From: Nemertoderma westbladi | Lineage: Eukaryota > Xenacoelomorpha > Nemertodermatida > Nemertodermatidae | Reading direction: 5' to 3' | Assembly (NCBI GenBank): GCA_032718475.1 | Contig: JAUCBJ010007053.1 | Coordinates: 62,001-126,000, forward strand | DNA: 64,000 nucleotides | Shown here: in pieces, positions 12,601-23,182 of the stretch | Layout: each line of letters begins with the position of its first letter | Numbering within the stretch: position 1 is the first letter of the stretch | The notes under the pieces: generated by a model | Database searches by the model: none | What the model was told of the DNA's origin: nothing | What the model saw: the letters and a program-made list of their open reading frames with translations, nothing else | Position numbers and translations under genes: made by a program

Positions 12601-13845
12601 ACGGAAACTTCGGTTACCTCCAATACCAAAAACTTGGGGTCCGACGTCAGTCAGTGCAATGACACACTGCTGGACCCACCGCCACCTCCCTTGGATTCTA
12701 CTCCTCTAAGTGTTTATTACGTTATGGAATCTTCTCGCAGTTCGAGCTTGGCTTCTTCTACCCAGGATGACACCGTTGAGTTATTATTAACCCCTGTAAC
12801 TAATGGCGATTCTGTTGCTACCAACGATCGTGTCATTGTGGATGCGCCTTTTAGCAACGAGGTGTCAGAGCGTAATAACGACTTCTTGGAAACTCTCTAC
12901 ATCTGCGACGACAAGGATAATAAAGAAGACAAAGTCGAAACTAACGTTAGTGATGTTGTGGTGAAACATATCGATCAACCTAATCAGAAACAATTGACTA
13001 GCAGTAACATCCAAGAGTTTTCGCCAAACAATGAATTCAAACATGTTTCACTTGCTGACTCTAATGAATGTGTGGAAGGTATGTCTGAGAGGGACACCCC
13101 CACCCCCAGTGTATCGCCATCCGGGACTCCCAGTCTAGCGGACACCCAATCATCCGAACGGAATGACGTGTACGAGGACGGTCTGCCTTCCGATCGACTT
13201 CATATGAAGTCACCTGTGGGAGACTTTGGCTTCGCTGTGCCTAGACGGGTGGTGGACAAACTAGTGGCGAGGACAGTGGGGATACCGGCGGAGTTGAGTG
13301 AAATATCGGACGACGACGACGATGAGATCAGTTTCAGAGATGAATCGTGGATCGCGGAAGATGAGCAGTTAAACGATTGTCCTGAGATCCTTCATCCGCG
13401 GGTTTCCGAGGTGTCAATGTCTCCTGCACATCCGGTGTTGGGGCCAATACGTCGCTGCAGTCCCCGGATCTCTAAGTTGAATAAAGAACTTTCGGAGAGG
13501 AGAACTAAACGAGAACTCCTGTGTCCATCGGAGTTGCAAAGTAAACGAAAACGCAAATCCGAATGTGAAACTCGAAGTAAACGGGAACTCGAACAGTTCG
13601 AGCTCGAACCAGCATCAGATACCAGTGACAGCAATACAAACTCGTCTCCTGGTGTCAGTAGATGGGAATGTAAGGCAGGTAATTCTCGGTTGTATGATAG
13701 TCGATGTGTTACATCGCCATTATCGGGTACTCGGTCTGTTAGATCGGTTGGCATCCCTAATACTGGTGGGGCTGATTATACTGACCAAAGAGTTCTTCTG
13801 GAGTTCTTGAAGAAAAACAAAGCGAAGAGGCATAAACTTACGTAG
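6613..13845 (+). CDS. giant Ser/Pro-rich protein with a DEK-type pseudo-SAP/SAP module
   Basis: A single uninterrupted ORF of about 2,410 codons. The first ATG (6613) follows an in-frame TGA at 6589 with no AG acceptor between them, so translation probably starts here. Most of the protein is low-complexity (Ser, Pro, Gln, Thr) and looks disordered. An RSPTPP(I/V) heptad array lies near residues 1083-1140. Residues about 1625-1738 form the one recognisable fold. It has a Leu-rich segment ending FLFG (about 1657), then QFEGFTF (about 1675), then a helix-turn-helix ending LLSKP. This matches the order of the DEK pseudo-SAP plus SAP DNA-binding domain (LL-hydrophobic...F-x-GF-x-F...SAP...FL-x-x-P). 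Near the C-terminus are an acidic run (SDDDDDE) and a basic KRKRK stretch, a likely nuclear signal. I infer a nuclear chromatin- or DNA-associated protein. The usual DEK C-terminal domain is not seen. A 7.2-kb intronless coding exon is unusual for an animal gene. The ORF is secure; the family is inferred from motif order. Confidence 0.78.
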   Translation: MDINSKYLFYSSVESLSDSIDSELLGLQVDITNSGDASDGDSESRVDESRVAAEDYILRLQQRQDVLVNPSLGLEEGSKHLEFMEYSGSFPRTQNTSIDNDVGLTKELPVTTVCKLQTPEYIISSTEAVPVYSNKQADLIEDMNVDRFEPKRMPQSFLELVMGAGDSAMANGSGESTPSVSPIPQQRQSRQRQSNLDTKTKHYSQSTHGSPLNISQLQNCNTNAEVPISSIIGSANPFSHVFSQSSTVPLLFSPPVDYTPLVTQSPHAPLPSDVIPDWTFPVIQHSPPRLSTPPPQPNTISILTRNLSPLPPTFSQAFSTPNFSQRPQIDSPLVDLVDQLAQVSQGNQSLCTGTDSEVIDHTFTQISTPAQRDYYILTSSNNYVTTGITSGKDVQPSSQTLISQQSPNVFSRLPNVFSFSADVKPTFSLKSQFNNGTSQPTLFDSKSQANFVTPSTLPESPKSTKQFSFLGSLSTSQLFPMTSNSSGSSQHTSQVCSTTSQNDFLPITVSVSHNVITSQTTQQQDFHFIDSQCPIPTQSQPNVSNSPINQISAPDNVLAKSLRMVDLPTSQGDDSSSVLVSSQPLSTNLVNVHQGILDSALQLQSSVSHNLSEQLPVFLQKSPYPGQAYSTPNQQPPSPIEKQFLSPVHHKFSSSIKRLTFLNQRHTSSQMSAPIQQQINVLEQMNTSNSIITKAPKHQQCTSPSHKVIIAHKITTSADPMQDKISLSKTVTSPIEPSLIRHTSPPITGNSGRSPSVSSVHSAVDNISPDLDDMLLNYFSNSNTKFMISDNNNSRSNSLIGPHSPSKRPSVGLRKQRGSHSQSMRVLSDARQQRHGPSKRVVLGVKEQSRSRKVGSGVGEGNGSGPHSPTKHSGSGVRKQGGWGNKPITHNQCFGGLATGEMDSFNSLVRHQKSYGNHCKEEKVKEDPKANHRDVNTISNPLPPSSNLASFVYIDHDSDGKAASEFVTPDDVWSTVLARRKLGKKSAIRKYYSQHLLSKRRQYRPSGNESAIETFGLADDIVDVRSKPQHCPTGSVIDNMGCELTDYNVQQQHVVFPTLPVRIPSSNMECSLPTVRGTHLLRSPTPPIRSPTPPIRSPTPPVRSPTPPVRSPTPPVRSPTPPIRSPTPPVRSPTPPVRPPTAPVPSTHYLCSPRSHRPIGLRTPPVKSTQSEIRSPFSSRPSTNDLSDCHSIGDMPSWRLDCMSPSLYKGEAVSTPHGPHTPSEPFDTPMFSHHVAIPLIDDPQDPPIHYKLLISSPQHSIRNLNNLGSRSRFNNSELYSELSASEVGWDKRASCENLYSAVSENELSSSSSSCQPLSSDESYVQEDVGKSRWNAEDRSCKFWNRQLQRGCQGPQPSRVHQRRIPWFSETRWRGGRPPISSDDDCLGVYDDSSSSDQPFSPPPADSLNLFAVEADELSMMVAAVSHGAKGDSHGSSSELSHHYNLDIDRDVRFRGPRKVLGSQPQGGDGFTGGTSAPIGLSRHENTSNHLSRNSNNYEKSFPKRLEAKTIPSDDRAAELHRVSGSVAHRPVFTRDLELLSFSAVNLPGPPSTTAVANGNVGVESISITTTDSGISPGSTESQPDNPLDAVPPFNPVDPQDAFDYDLVYQRVHDVSDLDHLQTSCRKQCKSLGQISRFSDVASKLDANVLNLFYEFLFGVQNRILKVSEILDLVNQFEGFTFSYPSVEYSHRSQILKTVSVSRVRSIASCLGLPATNLSKPAIIDRMMQLLSKPDLWPEEINLPVSGEVTPSTVGVPSANVIGCGNELVNRNNISSLSGSVGLANRSPVGMLGRTVSQVGRLGKTKSLLSGLGLMKSPVGTSHSVVSPISSVSLVKSSLITSQEAILSESNNRCVTETVQLPGNAEGRRRRSIDSSLRVTIPVTPPPVKSSNQSLDDRVDERVANSKPVDLPSIPCNNTSPTLATPNSSMTPHPEWLDGELLFPLGPSQLYPNFSQPKPPPSPVNVAPKSPQTPLHGSPQPEPLYFDESRSNQLTSYTETSVTSNTKNLGSDVSQCNDTLLDPPPPPLDSTPLSVYYVMESSRSSSLASSTQDDTVELLLTPVTNGDSVATNDRVIVDAPFSNEVSERNNDFLETLYICDDKDNKEDKVETNVSDVVVKHIDQPNQKQLTSSNIQEFSPNNEFKHVSLADSNECVEGMSERDTPTPSVSPSGTPSLADTQSSERNDVYEDGLPSDRLHMKSPVGDFGFAVPRRVVDKLVARTVGIPAELSEISDDDDDEISFRDESWIAEDEQLNDCPEILHPRVSEVSMSPAHPVLGPIRRCSPRISKLNKELSERRTKRELLCPSELQSKRKRKSECETRSKRELEQFELEPASDTSDSNTNSSPGVSRWECKAGNSRLYDSRCVTSPLSGTRSVRSVGIPNTGGADYTDQRVLLEFLKKNKAKRHKLT
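9855..10035 (+). repeat. 21-bp coding repeat (RSPTPP[I/V] heptads)
   Basis: About eight and a half copies of a 21-bp unit keep the frame of the large ORF. Each gives a heptad with adjacent SP and TP sites, the pattern used by proline-directed kinases. Ile/Val alternate at the last position through single-base differences. Confidence 0.9.
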
Positions 13846-14454
13846 CATCTGTTGTCATCTCTTTTATTGAATCTTGCTATTTGGGTCTCAGATTAATTAA
13901 CAAAACATGCACGTGGTTGGGTTTGGGTACAACCTCTCACGGTAATTAATTACTCGCTTTGATTGGGAAACCAATGATCAATCAGTTGGTTGTGAAAGGA
14001 ATCTATTATTTGAAATTGCCACTGGAATGTTTTCCATTTATAACAGATCGTGTTCTATAACTGTCTCTTGATCACCTTCAGTCAAAAATATTCCTATTAA
14101 ATAGTAAATTTCTCACTCACCGTCTCACCATATACCAAACATGTTCACAACAATGATACTCTACACTTTATTCATGACAAATTTATAGTAGTCCCCTCTA
14201 CACCTCTTTTGCACTTAGAACAAAAGCTAAAAATTATTGTCGTTGTGCCGTACCTACACCTGCACAGCACACCTTCAAAAACAAGTCTGGGCAATATTAC
14301 GGTTGGTCGTCACAGGACCTCAAGCTGATATAGGCATATCGTTCTAAAAAATTGTTCATTTTTTCACAATGGCTTTACACGGCTAGGTATCGCATTCACT
14401 TCACTGCTATTTAAGGCATCTTATGTTCCTTAATGTCAATATTTTTTGCTGAGA

Positions 14455-14460
14455 AATAAA
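14455..14460 (+). promoter_or_regulatory. candidate polyadenylation signal
   Basis: AATAAA lies 610 bp after the stop codon of the giant ORF, in AT-rich DNA. Several other AATAAA copies lie farther on, so assigning this one is a guess. Confidence 0.3.
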
Positions 14461-14504
14461 AAATATTCCAGTGTGAATTTCTAAAATAAATTTTTTTTAA
14501 TGAT

Positions 14505-14590
14505 TCTACCATGCTGTAAGTCTACCATGCTGTAAGTCTACCATGCTGTAAGTCTACCATGCTGTAAGTCTACCATGCTACATGCTGTAA
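14505..14590. repeat. 16-bp tandem repeat, about five copies
   Basis: The unit TCTACCATGCTGTAAG is repeated head to tail, with a short imperfect last copy. Confidence 0.9.
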
Positions 14591-15308
14591 GCACAATTGA
14601 TAATTTTCCTTTTGGTTGAGTTTTTGGTCTTCTCTATCTACAGTATATCAGTAGGAAATTATTACGATTTATACAATTATTTTATAGATTTTACGAAATC
14701 GAATCTACACAAACGGCTTTTACATTCAATTTACGTGTTTTTTTATCAAAATGAAGTTCGATAAATTTGTTTATCTTTAAAAGTATTCGCATATAATTAT
14801 AACCTGAACCTGCCAACCCATCAGTAAGTGGATTAGTGACCTATTTTGGTCAATATAGTTCGCAAACCATCATAAAAAGCATTACAATCTCGCACATTTT
14901 TTCACTGAGTGTCAAAATGGTTTTAATTTCATGTTGATATACGTTATTTAGAAGAAACAACTACTCAGCCCGAAGCAAAATAATTATAAAATCTCCCATT
15001 TAATTATTAAATAGCTAAAATATTATTTTAGACTATTATAAATTAGCCGTGTAGTTATTTGTCTTTCGTGATTGGAATTTAGTTTTTATTTGCAGTCTAG
15101 AGGCCTCCACCTCCACGCAATACTATAAATTAGTTACTCCAACTTAGTAAACCAATCTGAGATATTTTATTTGTATGAAATAAACTCTTTATTTAGTAGA
15201 TGCCTTTATTGTATTAGTTATACTCTACCAAGATAATAGTAGTGTAAATATATATCCTTGGTTAAGGAAAGAATGCTGCACATTCGATATTTTTCCCTGG
15301 GAAAAAAG

Positions 15309-17105
15309 TAAAATCGATGCGACCCGATGGGTTACTTTTTATCGTAAAATCAATGCGACCCGATGGGTTACTTTTTATCGTAAAATCAATGCGACCCGAT
15401 GGGTTACTTTTTATCGTAAAATCAATGCGACCCGATGGGTTACTTTTTATCGTAAAATCAATGCGACCCGATGGGTTACTTTTTATCGTAAAATCAATGC
15501 GACCCGATGGGTTACTTTTTATCGTAAAATCAATGCGACCCGATGGGTTACTTTTTTTCGTAAAATCAATGCGACCCGATGGGTTACTTTTTATCGTAAA
15601 ATCAATGCGACCCGATGGGTTACTTTTTATCGTAAAATCAATGCGACCCGATGGGTTACTTTTTTTCGTAAAATCAATGCGACCCGATGGGTTACTTTTT
15701 TTCGTAAAATCAATGCGACCCAATGGGTTACTTTTTTTCGTAAAATCAATGCGACCCAATGGGTTACTTTTTATCGTAAAATCAATGCGACCCGATGGGT
15801 TACTTTTTATCGTAAAATCGATGCGACCCGATGGGTTACTTTTTTTCGTAAAATCAATGCGACCCGATGGGTTACTTTTTTTCGTAAAATCAATGCGACC
15901 CGATGGGTTACTTTTTATCGTAAAATCAATGCGACCCGATGGGTTACTTTTTATCGTAAAATCAATGCGACCCGATGGGTTACTTTTTATCGTAAAATCA
16001 ATGCGACCCGATGGGTTACTTTTTTTCGTAAAATCAATGCGACCCGATGGGTTACTTTTTATCGTAAAATCAATGCGACCCGATGGGTTACTTTTTATCG
16101 TAAAATCTATGCGACCCGATGGGTTACTTTTTATCGTAAAATCAATGCGACCCGATGGGTTATTTTTTTTCGTAAAATCAATGCGACCCGATGGGTTACT
16201 TTTTTTCGTAAAATCAATGCGACCCGATGGGTTACTTTTTATCGTAAAATCAATGCGACCCGATGGGTTACTTTTTTTCGTAAAATCAATGCGACCCGAT
16301 GGGTTACTTTTTTTCGTAAAATCAATGCGACCCGATGGGTTACTTTTTTTCGTAAAATCAATGCGACCCGATGGGTTACTTTTTATCGTAAAATCAATGC
16401 GACCCGATGGGTTACTTTTTTTCGTAAAATCAATGCGACCCGATGGGTTACTTTTTATCGTAAAATCAATGCGACCCGATGGGTTACTTTTTATCGTAAA
16501 ATCAATGCGACCCGATGGGTTACTTTTTATCGTAAAATCAATGCGACCCGATGGGTTACTTTTTTTCGTAAAATCAATGCGACCCAATGGGTTACTTTTT
16601 ATCGTAAAATCAATGCGACCCGATGGGTTACTTTTTATCGTAAAATCAATGCGACCCGATGGGTTACTTTTTTTCGTAAAATCAATGCGACCCAATGGGT
16701 TACTTTTTTTCGTAAAATCAATGCGACCCGATGGGTTACTTTTTTTCGTAAAATCAATGCGACCCGATGGGTTACTTTTTTTCGTAAAATCAATGCGACC
16801 CGATGGGTTACTTTTTTTCGTAAAATCAATGCGACCCAATGGGTTACTTTTTTTCGTAAAATCAATGCGACCCAATGGGTTACTTTTTTTCGTAAAATCA
16901 ATGCGACCCGATGGGTTACTTTTTTTCGTAAAATCAATGCCACCCGATGGGTTACTTTTTTTCGTAAAATCAATGCGACCCAATGGGTTACTTTTTTTCG
17001 TAAAATCAATGCGACCCGATGGGTTACTTTTTTTCGTAAAATCAATGCGACCCAATGGGTTACTTTTTTTCGTAAAATCAATGCGACCCAATGGGTTACT
17101 TTTTT
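15309..17105. repeat. 36-bp satellite, about 50 copies
   Basis: The unit contains AATGCGACCCGATGGGTTAC and ends TTTTT(A/T)TCGTAAAATC. Two positions vary repeatedly: GAT/AAT in the core and A/T in the T-run. Because 36 is divisible by 3 and the unit lacks stops in some frames, ORFs of about 600 codons exist on both strands (12-aa repeats). I do not consider them genes. The array is bracketed by CTGGGAAAAAAGTAA (15297-15311) and its near reverse complement (17096-17111). Confidence 0.95.
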
Positions 17106-17111
17106 TCCCAG

Positions 17112-17600
17112 TTAAAAGTAGTCCTTTTTCAACCGAATTCGGGCGAAAGGGATTTAAGAATAATTTTAGAATAAAATTAATATTTGTTTTGTTTTAGAGT
17201 ATTATTCTGATATAATTGCTGTCAATTGTGTTTTTTTAAGAATTTCGTTGCTATGCAACAGTGAAATCAATAACTGGTTAAATTTAAATTGCTGTCAGGT
17301 TCGAATGCGTTGCATTTTTCCTTATTTACATGGAGTATACATTTCCAGAACTAACAAAGATATACTCAGGAAATATAGAAGAATGTGATAGATGATATTA
17401 ATGATATTAATAAATAATAAAATATTATAATAATTAATAATATTTAATAATTATAATAAAAAATATTATAAATGATATTAATTTAGATATTTCATTATAA
17501 CCGTGGGAATTTAGCTAATAGTGAACGTGAATACAGCCGCAGTATATGTTACCAACTAAAGTATATTATAGGGTTCATGATACCCACATCCATGAGAAAT
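17112..17600. other. AT-rich spacer between two satellites
   Basis: No gene or element is recognised. It contains an AATATTATAA-type low-complexity stretch at 17395-17490. Confidence 0.5.
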
Positions 17601-17604
17601 GTAT

Positions 17605-18466
17605 AACACTGTCGACACAGTGCAGCACAGCTGTCGGCACAGTGCAGCACAGCTGTCGACACAGTGCAGCACAGCTGTCGGCACAGTGCAGCACAGCTGT
17701 CGGCACAGTGCAGCACAGCTGTCGGCACAGTGCAGCACAGCTGTCGGCACAGCGCAGCACAGCTGTCGACACAGTGCAGCACAGCTGTCGGCACAGTGCA
17801 GCACAGCTGTCGGCACAGTGCAGCACAGCTGTCGGCACAGTGCAGCACAGCTGTCGGCACAGCTGTCGGCACAGCGCAGCACAGCTGTCGGCACAGTGCA
17901 GCACAGCTGTCGGCACAGTGCAGCACAGCTGTCGGCACAGTTGTCGGCACAGTGCAGCACAGCTGTCGGCACAGTGCAGCACAGCTGTCGGCACAGTGCA
18001 GCACAGCTGTCGGCACAGTGCAGCACAGCTGTCGGCACCGTGCAGCACAGCTGTCGGCACAGCGCAGCACAGCTGTCGGCACAGTGCAGTACAGCTGTCG
18101 GCACAGTGCAGCACAGCTGTCGGCACAGTGCAGCACAGCTGTCGGCACAGCTGTCGGCACAGCGCAGCACAGCTGTCGGCACAGTGCAGCACAGCTGTCG
18201 GCACAGTGCAGCACAGCTGTCGGCACAGTGCAGCACAGCTGTCGGCACAGTGCAGGACAGCTGTAGTCACAGTGCAGCACAGCTGTCGGCACAGTGCAGC
18301 ACAGCTGTCGGCACAGTGCAGCACAGCTGTAGTCACAGTGCAGCACAGCTGTCGGCACAGTGCAGCACAGCTGTCGGCACAGTGCAGCACAGCTGTCGGC
18401 ACAGTGCAGCACAGCTGTCGGCACAGTGCAGCACAGCTGTCGGCACAGTGCAGCACAGCTGTCGGT
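17605..18466. repeat. 22-bp satellite, about 39 copies
   Basis: The unit reads CAGCTGTCGGCACAGTGCAG plus CA. Several units are partly duplicated (CAGCTGTCGGCA twice in a row, for example near 17855 and 18150). Each full copy has a palindromic CAGCTG. The unit lacks stops, so all frames are open on both strands; these frames are not taken as coding. Confidence 0.95.
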
Positions 18467-20689
18467 TTCAGAATTCGATATGTTAAAAACCTCTGAAATA
18501 TTCCGCATTTAGGCGATTTATTCACAAAACATTCTAGAACAAACTATTTATCAATTATTCGAGAAAGACTAATAAATAACCGAATAACCAAATGTAACCG
18601 AATTGTTTACAATTAATTAATAACCGGTAATATTTCTGGGATATCAAACAATACCGATTCTAATGAGAATCTGAACAGTATATAGAATTTTACGCGAATA
18701 TTTTCGATGTTTTAAGATATTATGAATCCTATAAAAGGAAATGCCATTGCGTTTCTATGAAATTATCGCATTTTATGTGGTTTTAAATCAATAATATGAA
18801 CCCTATTAAGATTATATATGTTTTACTTTATACCGTAAAGTAGCAGCACATAGTGGCAGTTTAATCAGCTGCTTGGCGTTCAGTCTTGTTATTTTCTTTA
18901 ATATGAACTCAGACTGCTTCATGTCGGTGCGTAATTGTGTAATATAATGAGTAATGGGTGCCGTTATTTTAATTCTATGCAGTACATTACATTTCTTAGA
19001 ATAATTTACGTAAATATATTGTATGTTGGTCTACATCATTATTTGCAAGTAAAATAAAAATTAGTTACATATTTGTTTTTGATTTTCGATACACAAAATA
19101 AAATTGTAATGTGTATAGCAATATCAGTTTTATTAGATATTTTTTTGATGACAATATCGTAATTTCCCGGAAATTAACAAGTTTTTTTAATTTTCAGCGA
19201 AAAAAAAATGAAGATAATTAATTTTGCTCCATTATTCCTCGACTCGATGTGAGTAACAGTTTGTTCTCAACCAGTTCTCTTGTGTTTGTCGTTTATATTG
19301 TAAATACTGAATGTTTTGTTCGGAAACTGAAAGGGGTATATATATTTTATTGGATAATTTTTTGTCTCTATTTTTGTATTTTTACTAATTATTATCTCAT
19401 TGACATCTACTCCTGTTTCTTAGGTAACCGATTATATGTTTGTGGTTTTTAGTCATCACCGGTGATTTGATTACCTCAGACATAAATCAACAATTTAAAC
19501 ATAATATATTTTCTGCAATCGTTTCTAATTTGTTTTGCAATGGACATTTTTCAAAATGTAAAAGTGACATTAGCTAAAAAACATTTTTCTTATCAAAAAT
19601 ATATTTAAATTGTTCGACAAATCTTCCCCAATTCTGGTTACAAGTATTGTTTTTTCGAATTATCATTGGCACAAATTTGTTCTATTTTTCGGTGGATTTT
19701 GGGTGGATATTCCACAAGAACAGCGCGATATTGCTTATTTTGAACGATTAACTATGACCTTTGACCTTTCAAGCTTTCATATTTATTCAAAAGATCTATT
19801 GTGTCTTAGGATGAATAAATATAATAATTGTTTCAACAAATATTTGAGATACAGTATATATATAATCATAGTTTCTTAAGGTAATGTATAATTGCTTAAT
19901 GAACAATGTATTAAATGATTAAATCCCACGGAAAACTCTTAAAATCGTTTATTTAGTTTCACCATGGCCTAGTTCCACACTCATTGGAATTCTAGTCTCT
20001 CGGTTGTCGTGTCAACCTACCAACTTTTATGTAAAACAAAACAAACCGTGCAGATTTACTCAAATGTTGATAATTCAGTAGCGTGATGAAAAGTTATAAG
20101 CGTGATGTAAAGTGTTTCTTTACGGTACTTTATTATACTCTTATGTCATGATTATGGTTCTACACAATACATTTATATACTTACCTACGTTTTACAATAC
20201 ATAATAATAAATATAACACAGTTATATAAACAGTTAAAAATAAATAGCATGAAATACTTTTTATTAGTTTAGAAAGTCAGCAGTTATCTTTTTGTGTGTT
20301 TTTGTACAATTTAAATGAATATTGGAATCTGTAGATATTCGCAGTAATCTCTTAACTATTCTGTGCATTCAGTTTCAGTATTTACAATTATTAATGTACC
20401 GTAGGAATGTTGAATTTAAATGAATAATTTCTAAAATATTTACAAACAAAATATAATGTATAATGAATATTATTGGTTAATCTTCTTTGAATTCGTTTTA
20501 ATTGGATGTGGTAATAAAAATGTATATGAGGATATTCTTCTATAAGTCCCAACAAAGAAACCACCTCGGTGTGTGTACTACAGGTACAAAATGTGGGACC
20601 TTCGCGCAGCATGTGATAAGTCTCACTCGAAAGAATTTTAATCAAAATCTAAGCAGATCTCCCTTAATCACTTTACCACCCCGAAAGCA
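18467..20689. other. AT-rich region without recognisable genes
   Basis: Only short chance ORFs with no similarity I recognise. No inverted or tandem structure of note was seen. Confidence 0.5.
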
Positions 20690-23175
20690 GACGGTAACTG
20701 TAGTCGCTACAAGCAGCTACTGATGGAGTGGATCAGCATGCATTCTTTAACATTAACTTTAATGCAAGTCTGCATCAATCACCTACATTGCCCTGGGTCT
20801 ATAGCAATAGTGTTAACCGAAGTTCCGTCCATATTCAGGATTTTATCTCTGGAAATGGATTGTTTTCGGCTGGAACCCAGTTCAAGAAGCGAACTGGAAA
20901 GCTATGGACTCATAGTGGACCCAGTGGTCACAAGTCCCAGATAGACCATATCCTGTTTCGTAGGAAATACAGGAGCTCTATACAAGACTGTAATGCATTT
21001 ACACTACGACCCTTCTCCAGTGATCACCGCCTTATTGTGGCCAAGGTAAGACTTAGTCTGCGTGCTAGCAGAACAACGAAATCTGCCTTGCCGCGGCATG
21101 GCTGGTCCTTACTGTTGCAACAGCCAAGTGTGAGATCCAGCTTCACACTACAGCTGAGCAACAGGTATGAGGTTCTTGCCTCTGAGGCGGCAGATCACTG
21201 TGAGGGCTATACTGCCTTCACAGAGGCAGTTAAGTTAGCAGCTGCAAAAACACTTCCTGTATACCCTCGAAACAGGAAAAGGGCCCCCTGGACTGACAAC
21301 AAAATTCAGAAGTGCCGAAATGACCTTCATAAGGCGCAGAAAGAGTCCCGACTCAAACAGACTACAGCGGCCAAGAATGCAGTTAAGGCTGCATCTAGGT
21401 CCCTGAACAGGCAGTACTCTGTTAATTTACAGGAGCTAATAAACCAACAGGTTGATGCCATCAATGATGCTGACGACAGCAGGCAATCATCCCAGGCATG
21501 GAGATCGATCAACTTGCTTGCTGGTCGAAAAAGCCAACCAACCACCAAAGGTTAAGGCTGAATCACCAGCCGATCGTCTCAATGGTTGGAAGGCCCCCTT
21601 TGAAAAGCTCCTCAATAATGACAGGGTATTGCCTGATAACTTTATAGAAGTAAAAGTGTCTGAGTCTGTACTCCCAGATATTCCCATTGGTGATATCTCC
21701 TTTGCAGAAGTGAAGGCTGCTGCAAAGAGCATTAAGACCAATCGTGCCAGTGGAGTAGATGGAGTTCCCCCTGAGGTCTTTAAAATACCTGAGTGTTTAA
21801 AGCTCATCTATCCCATCATAGTAGACATGTACCGTACAACAAGAGTCCCACAAGAAATAAGTTGGTGCCAGTTCCAAAGAAGGGCAACCTAACACTCTAT
21901 GGTTCTTTTCGGGGAATCTCATTGATCTCGATTGCTGCAAAGCTGTACAATAGAATTCTATTAAATCGCATCAGGGATCCCATTGAGAGACTGCTCCGTG
22001 GAAATCAGAATGGGTTCCGTAAAGGTCGTGGGACCATGGAGCCCATTTTGGCACTTAGAAGGATAATTGAAGAGTTATCAAAAAAGAAAGACAGGCATCT
22101 GGCTGGTTGACTTCTTCAAGGCCTTTGATTCAGTCCCTCGCTCACGTATGTTCAGCATACTTTCATTATATGGGATTCCTGATGAAATTATTGCAGCAAT
22201 CAGATCAGTATACGAGGGTTCGACAACATTTGTGTCTACTGTTGACGGTGACACAGAACCATTTGAAGTGTTATGGGGCGTCCTCCAGGGAGACACACTT
22301 GCACCATTCTTGTTCATAATTGTTGTTGACTATGTTCTACGCATGTCCTTAGATCATCATAGTGATGATGGGGTGATGATAACTCCACCTACTGGCTCCA
22401 GAAGTCGAAGAAATCCTGCCAAGTACCTAACTGATCTAGACTTTGCTGATGACTCAGGAGTACTCTCAGAATCACTAGAGGGAGCCCAACGGCTCCTCAG
22501 CTCATTAGAACATGCTGCTTCTAGTGTTGGTCTTTTTATTAACTCCAGAAAGACCAAAATTTTGACAGTTAACTTTGAAAGTGCTCATCAAGTCTCTGAT
22601 CGGATGAGCATAAGCTCAAAAGATGGTATGCTTGAGCATGTGGATGACTTCTGTTACCTGGGATCATGGATCCGGAAGTCAGGTGAGGACCTTCGAATAC
22701 GTAAGGGAAAGGCATGGGCAGCCTTGAATAGGCTTTCCAGGATTTGGAAGTCACCGAGAATTAATCGGAAACTTAAGGTCCGGTTATTTAGAGCAGCAGT
22801 AGTTCCAGTACTCCTCTATGGGAGTCCATGCTGGGCTCTAACTGCTGAGGACACCAAATCTCTGGATGACACATTCACAAGAATGCTACGCCGGGTTCAT
22901 TGTGTCAAGTACAATGCACACATATCCAACCAGACACTATATAACATTGGAGGTGTCTCATTGGTTCCCCCAAGCTTGACACTAGAACAAAATCGCCTCC
23001 GCTTTGCAGAACATTGCTTTCGCCGTGAGGACCAGCCAGTGCATAATCTTGTACTTTGGCAGCCTCATGGAGTGAATAAGCATGGTGGACAGTCCATGAC
23101 TTTCTTGAGACGCATCTTAAAGGACACTGGCCTTGAAGATGCGTCTCAAGAAAATCATGGGCTGTCCACCAGGCT
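20690..23175 (+). mobile_element. LINE-B: decayed non-LTR retrotransposon
   Basis: A 5'-truncated LINE retaining the end of the AP endonuclease and most of the RT. A relic of the same family lies at 59270-59702. It ends in a foldback at 23084-23170 and then abuts LINE-C. The endonuclease style (GKLWTH...SDHRLIVAK) resembles copies often annotated as craniofacial-development-protein-2-like, a common LINE mis-annotation. The clade is not resolved. Confidence 0.85.
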
Positions 23176-23182
23176 AACCTAA
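20716..23182 (+). pseudogene. LINE-B ORF2, endonuclease-reverse transcriptase, multiply frameshifted
   Basis: The reading passes through at least three frames: 20728-21555, then about 21540-21890, then 21890-22095, then 22090-23182. The endonuclease portion has QIDHILF and SDHRLI near 20940-21040. The RT portion has GFRKGRGT near 22010, DFFKAFDSVPR near 22110, LQGDTLAPFLF near 22285 and the catalytic DFADD near 22440. The C-terminal half carries the FCYLGSWI and LLYGSPCW blocks common to LINE RTs. No stretch long enough for an active enzyme survives, so it is dead. The relic at 59270 covers the linker just before the RT. Confidence 0.83.
23084..23170. repeat. 35-bp inverted repeat at the LINE-B/LINE-C junction
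   Basis: Arms 23084-23118 and 23136-23170 match at 33 of 35 positions around a 17-base loop. The left arm is LINE-B coding sequence, so the right arm is an inverted fragment of the same family. It displaces the expected end of the ORF. Confidence 0.8.

Larger units (their letters stand above)
13846..15296. other. 3' flank of the giant gene; AT-rich, no gene seen
   Basis: This is non-coding in all frames beyond short chance ORFs. It probably contains the 3' UTR of the upstream gene. AATAAA occurs at 14455-14460 and again near 15177, so transcript ends are possible at either. No TE coding remnants were recognised. Confidence 0.5.

Noticed and set aside
15262-17197. ORFs of about 610-626 codons on both strands
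   Set aside because: They are produced by a 36-bp tandem repeat without stops. The peptides are pure 12-aa repeats on opposite strands, and there is no independent coding evidence.
17546-18525. Several overlapping ORFs of 200-319 codons in all frames
   Set aside because: All are readings of the 22-bp satellite.
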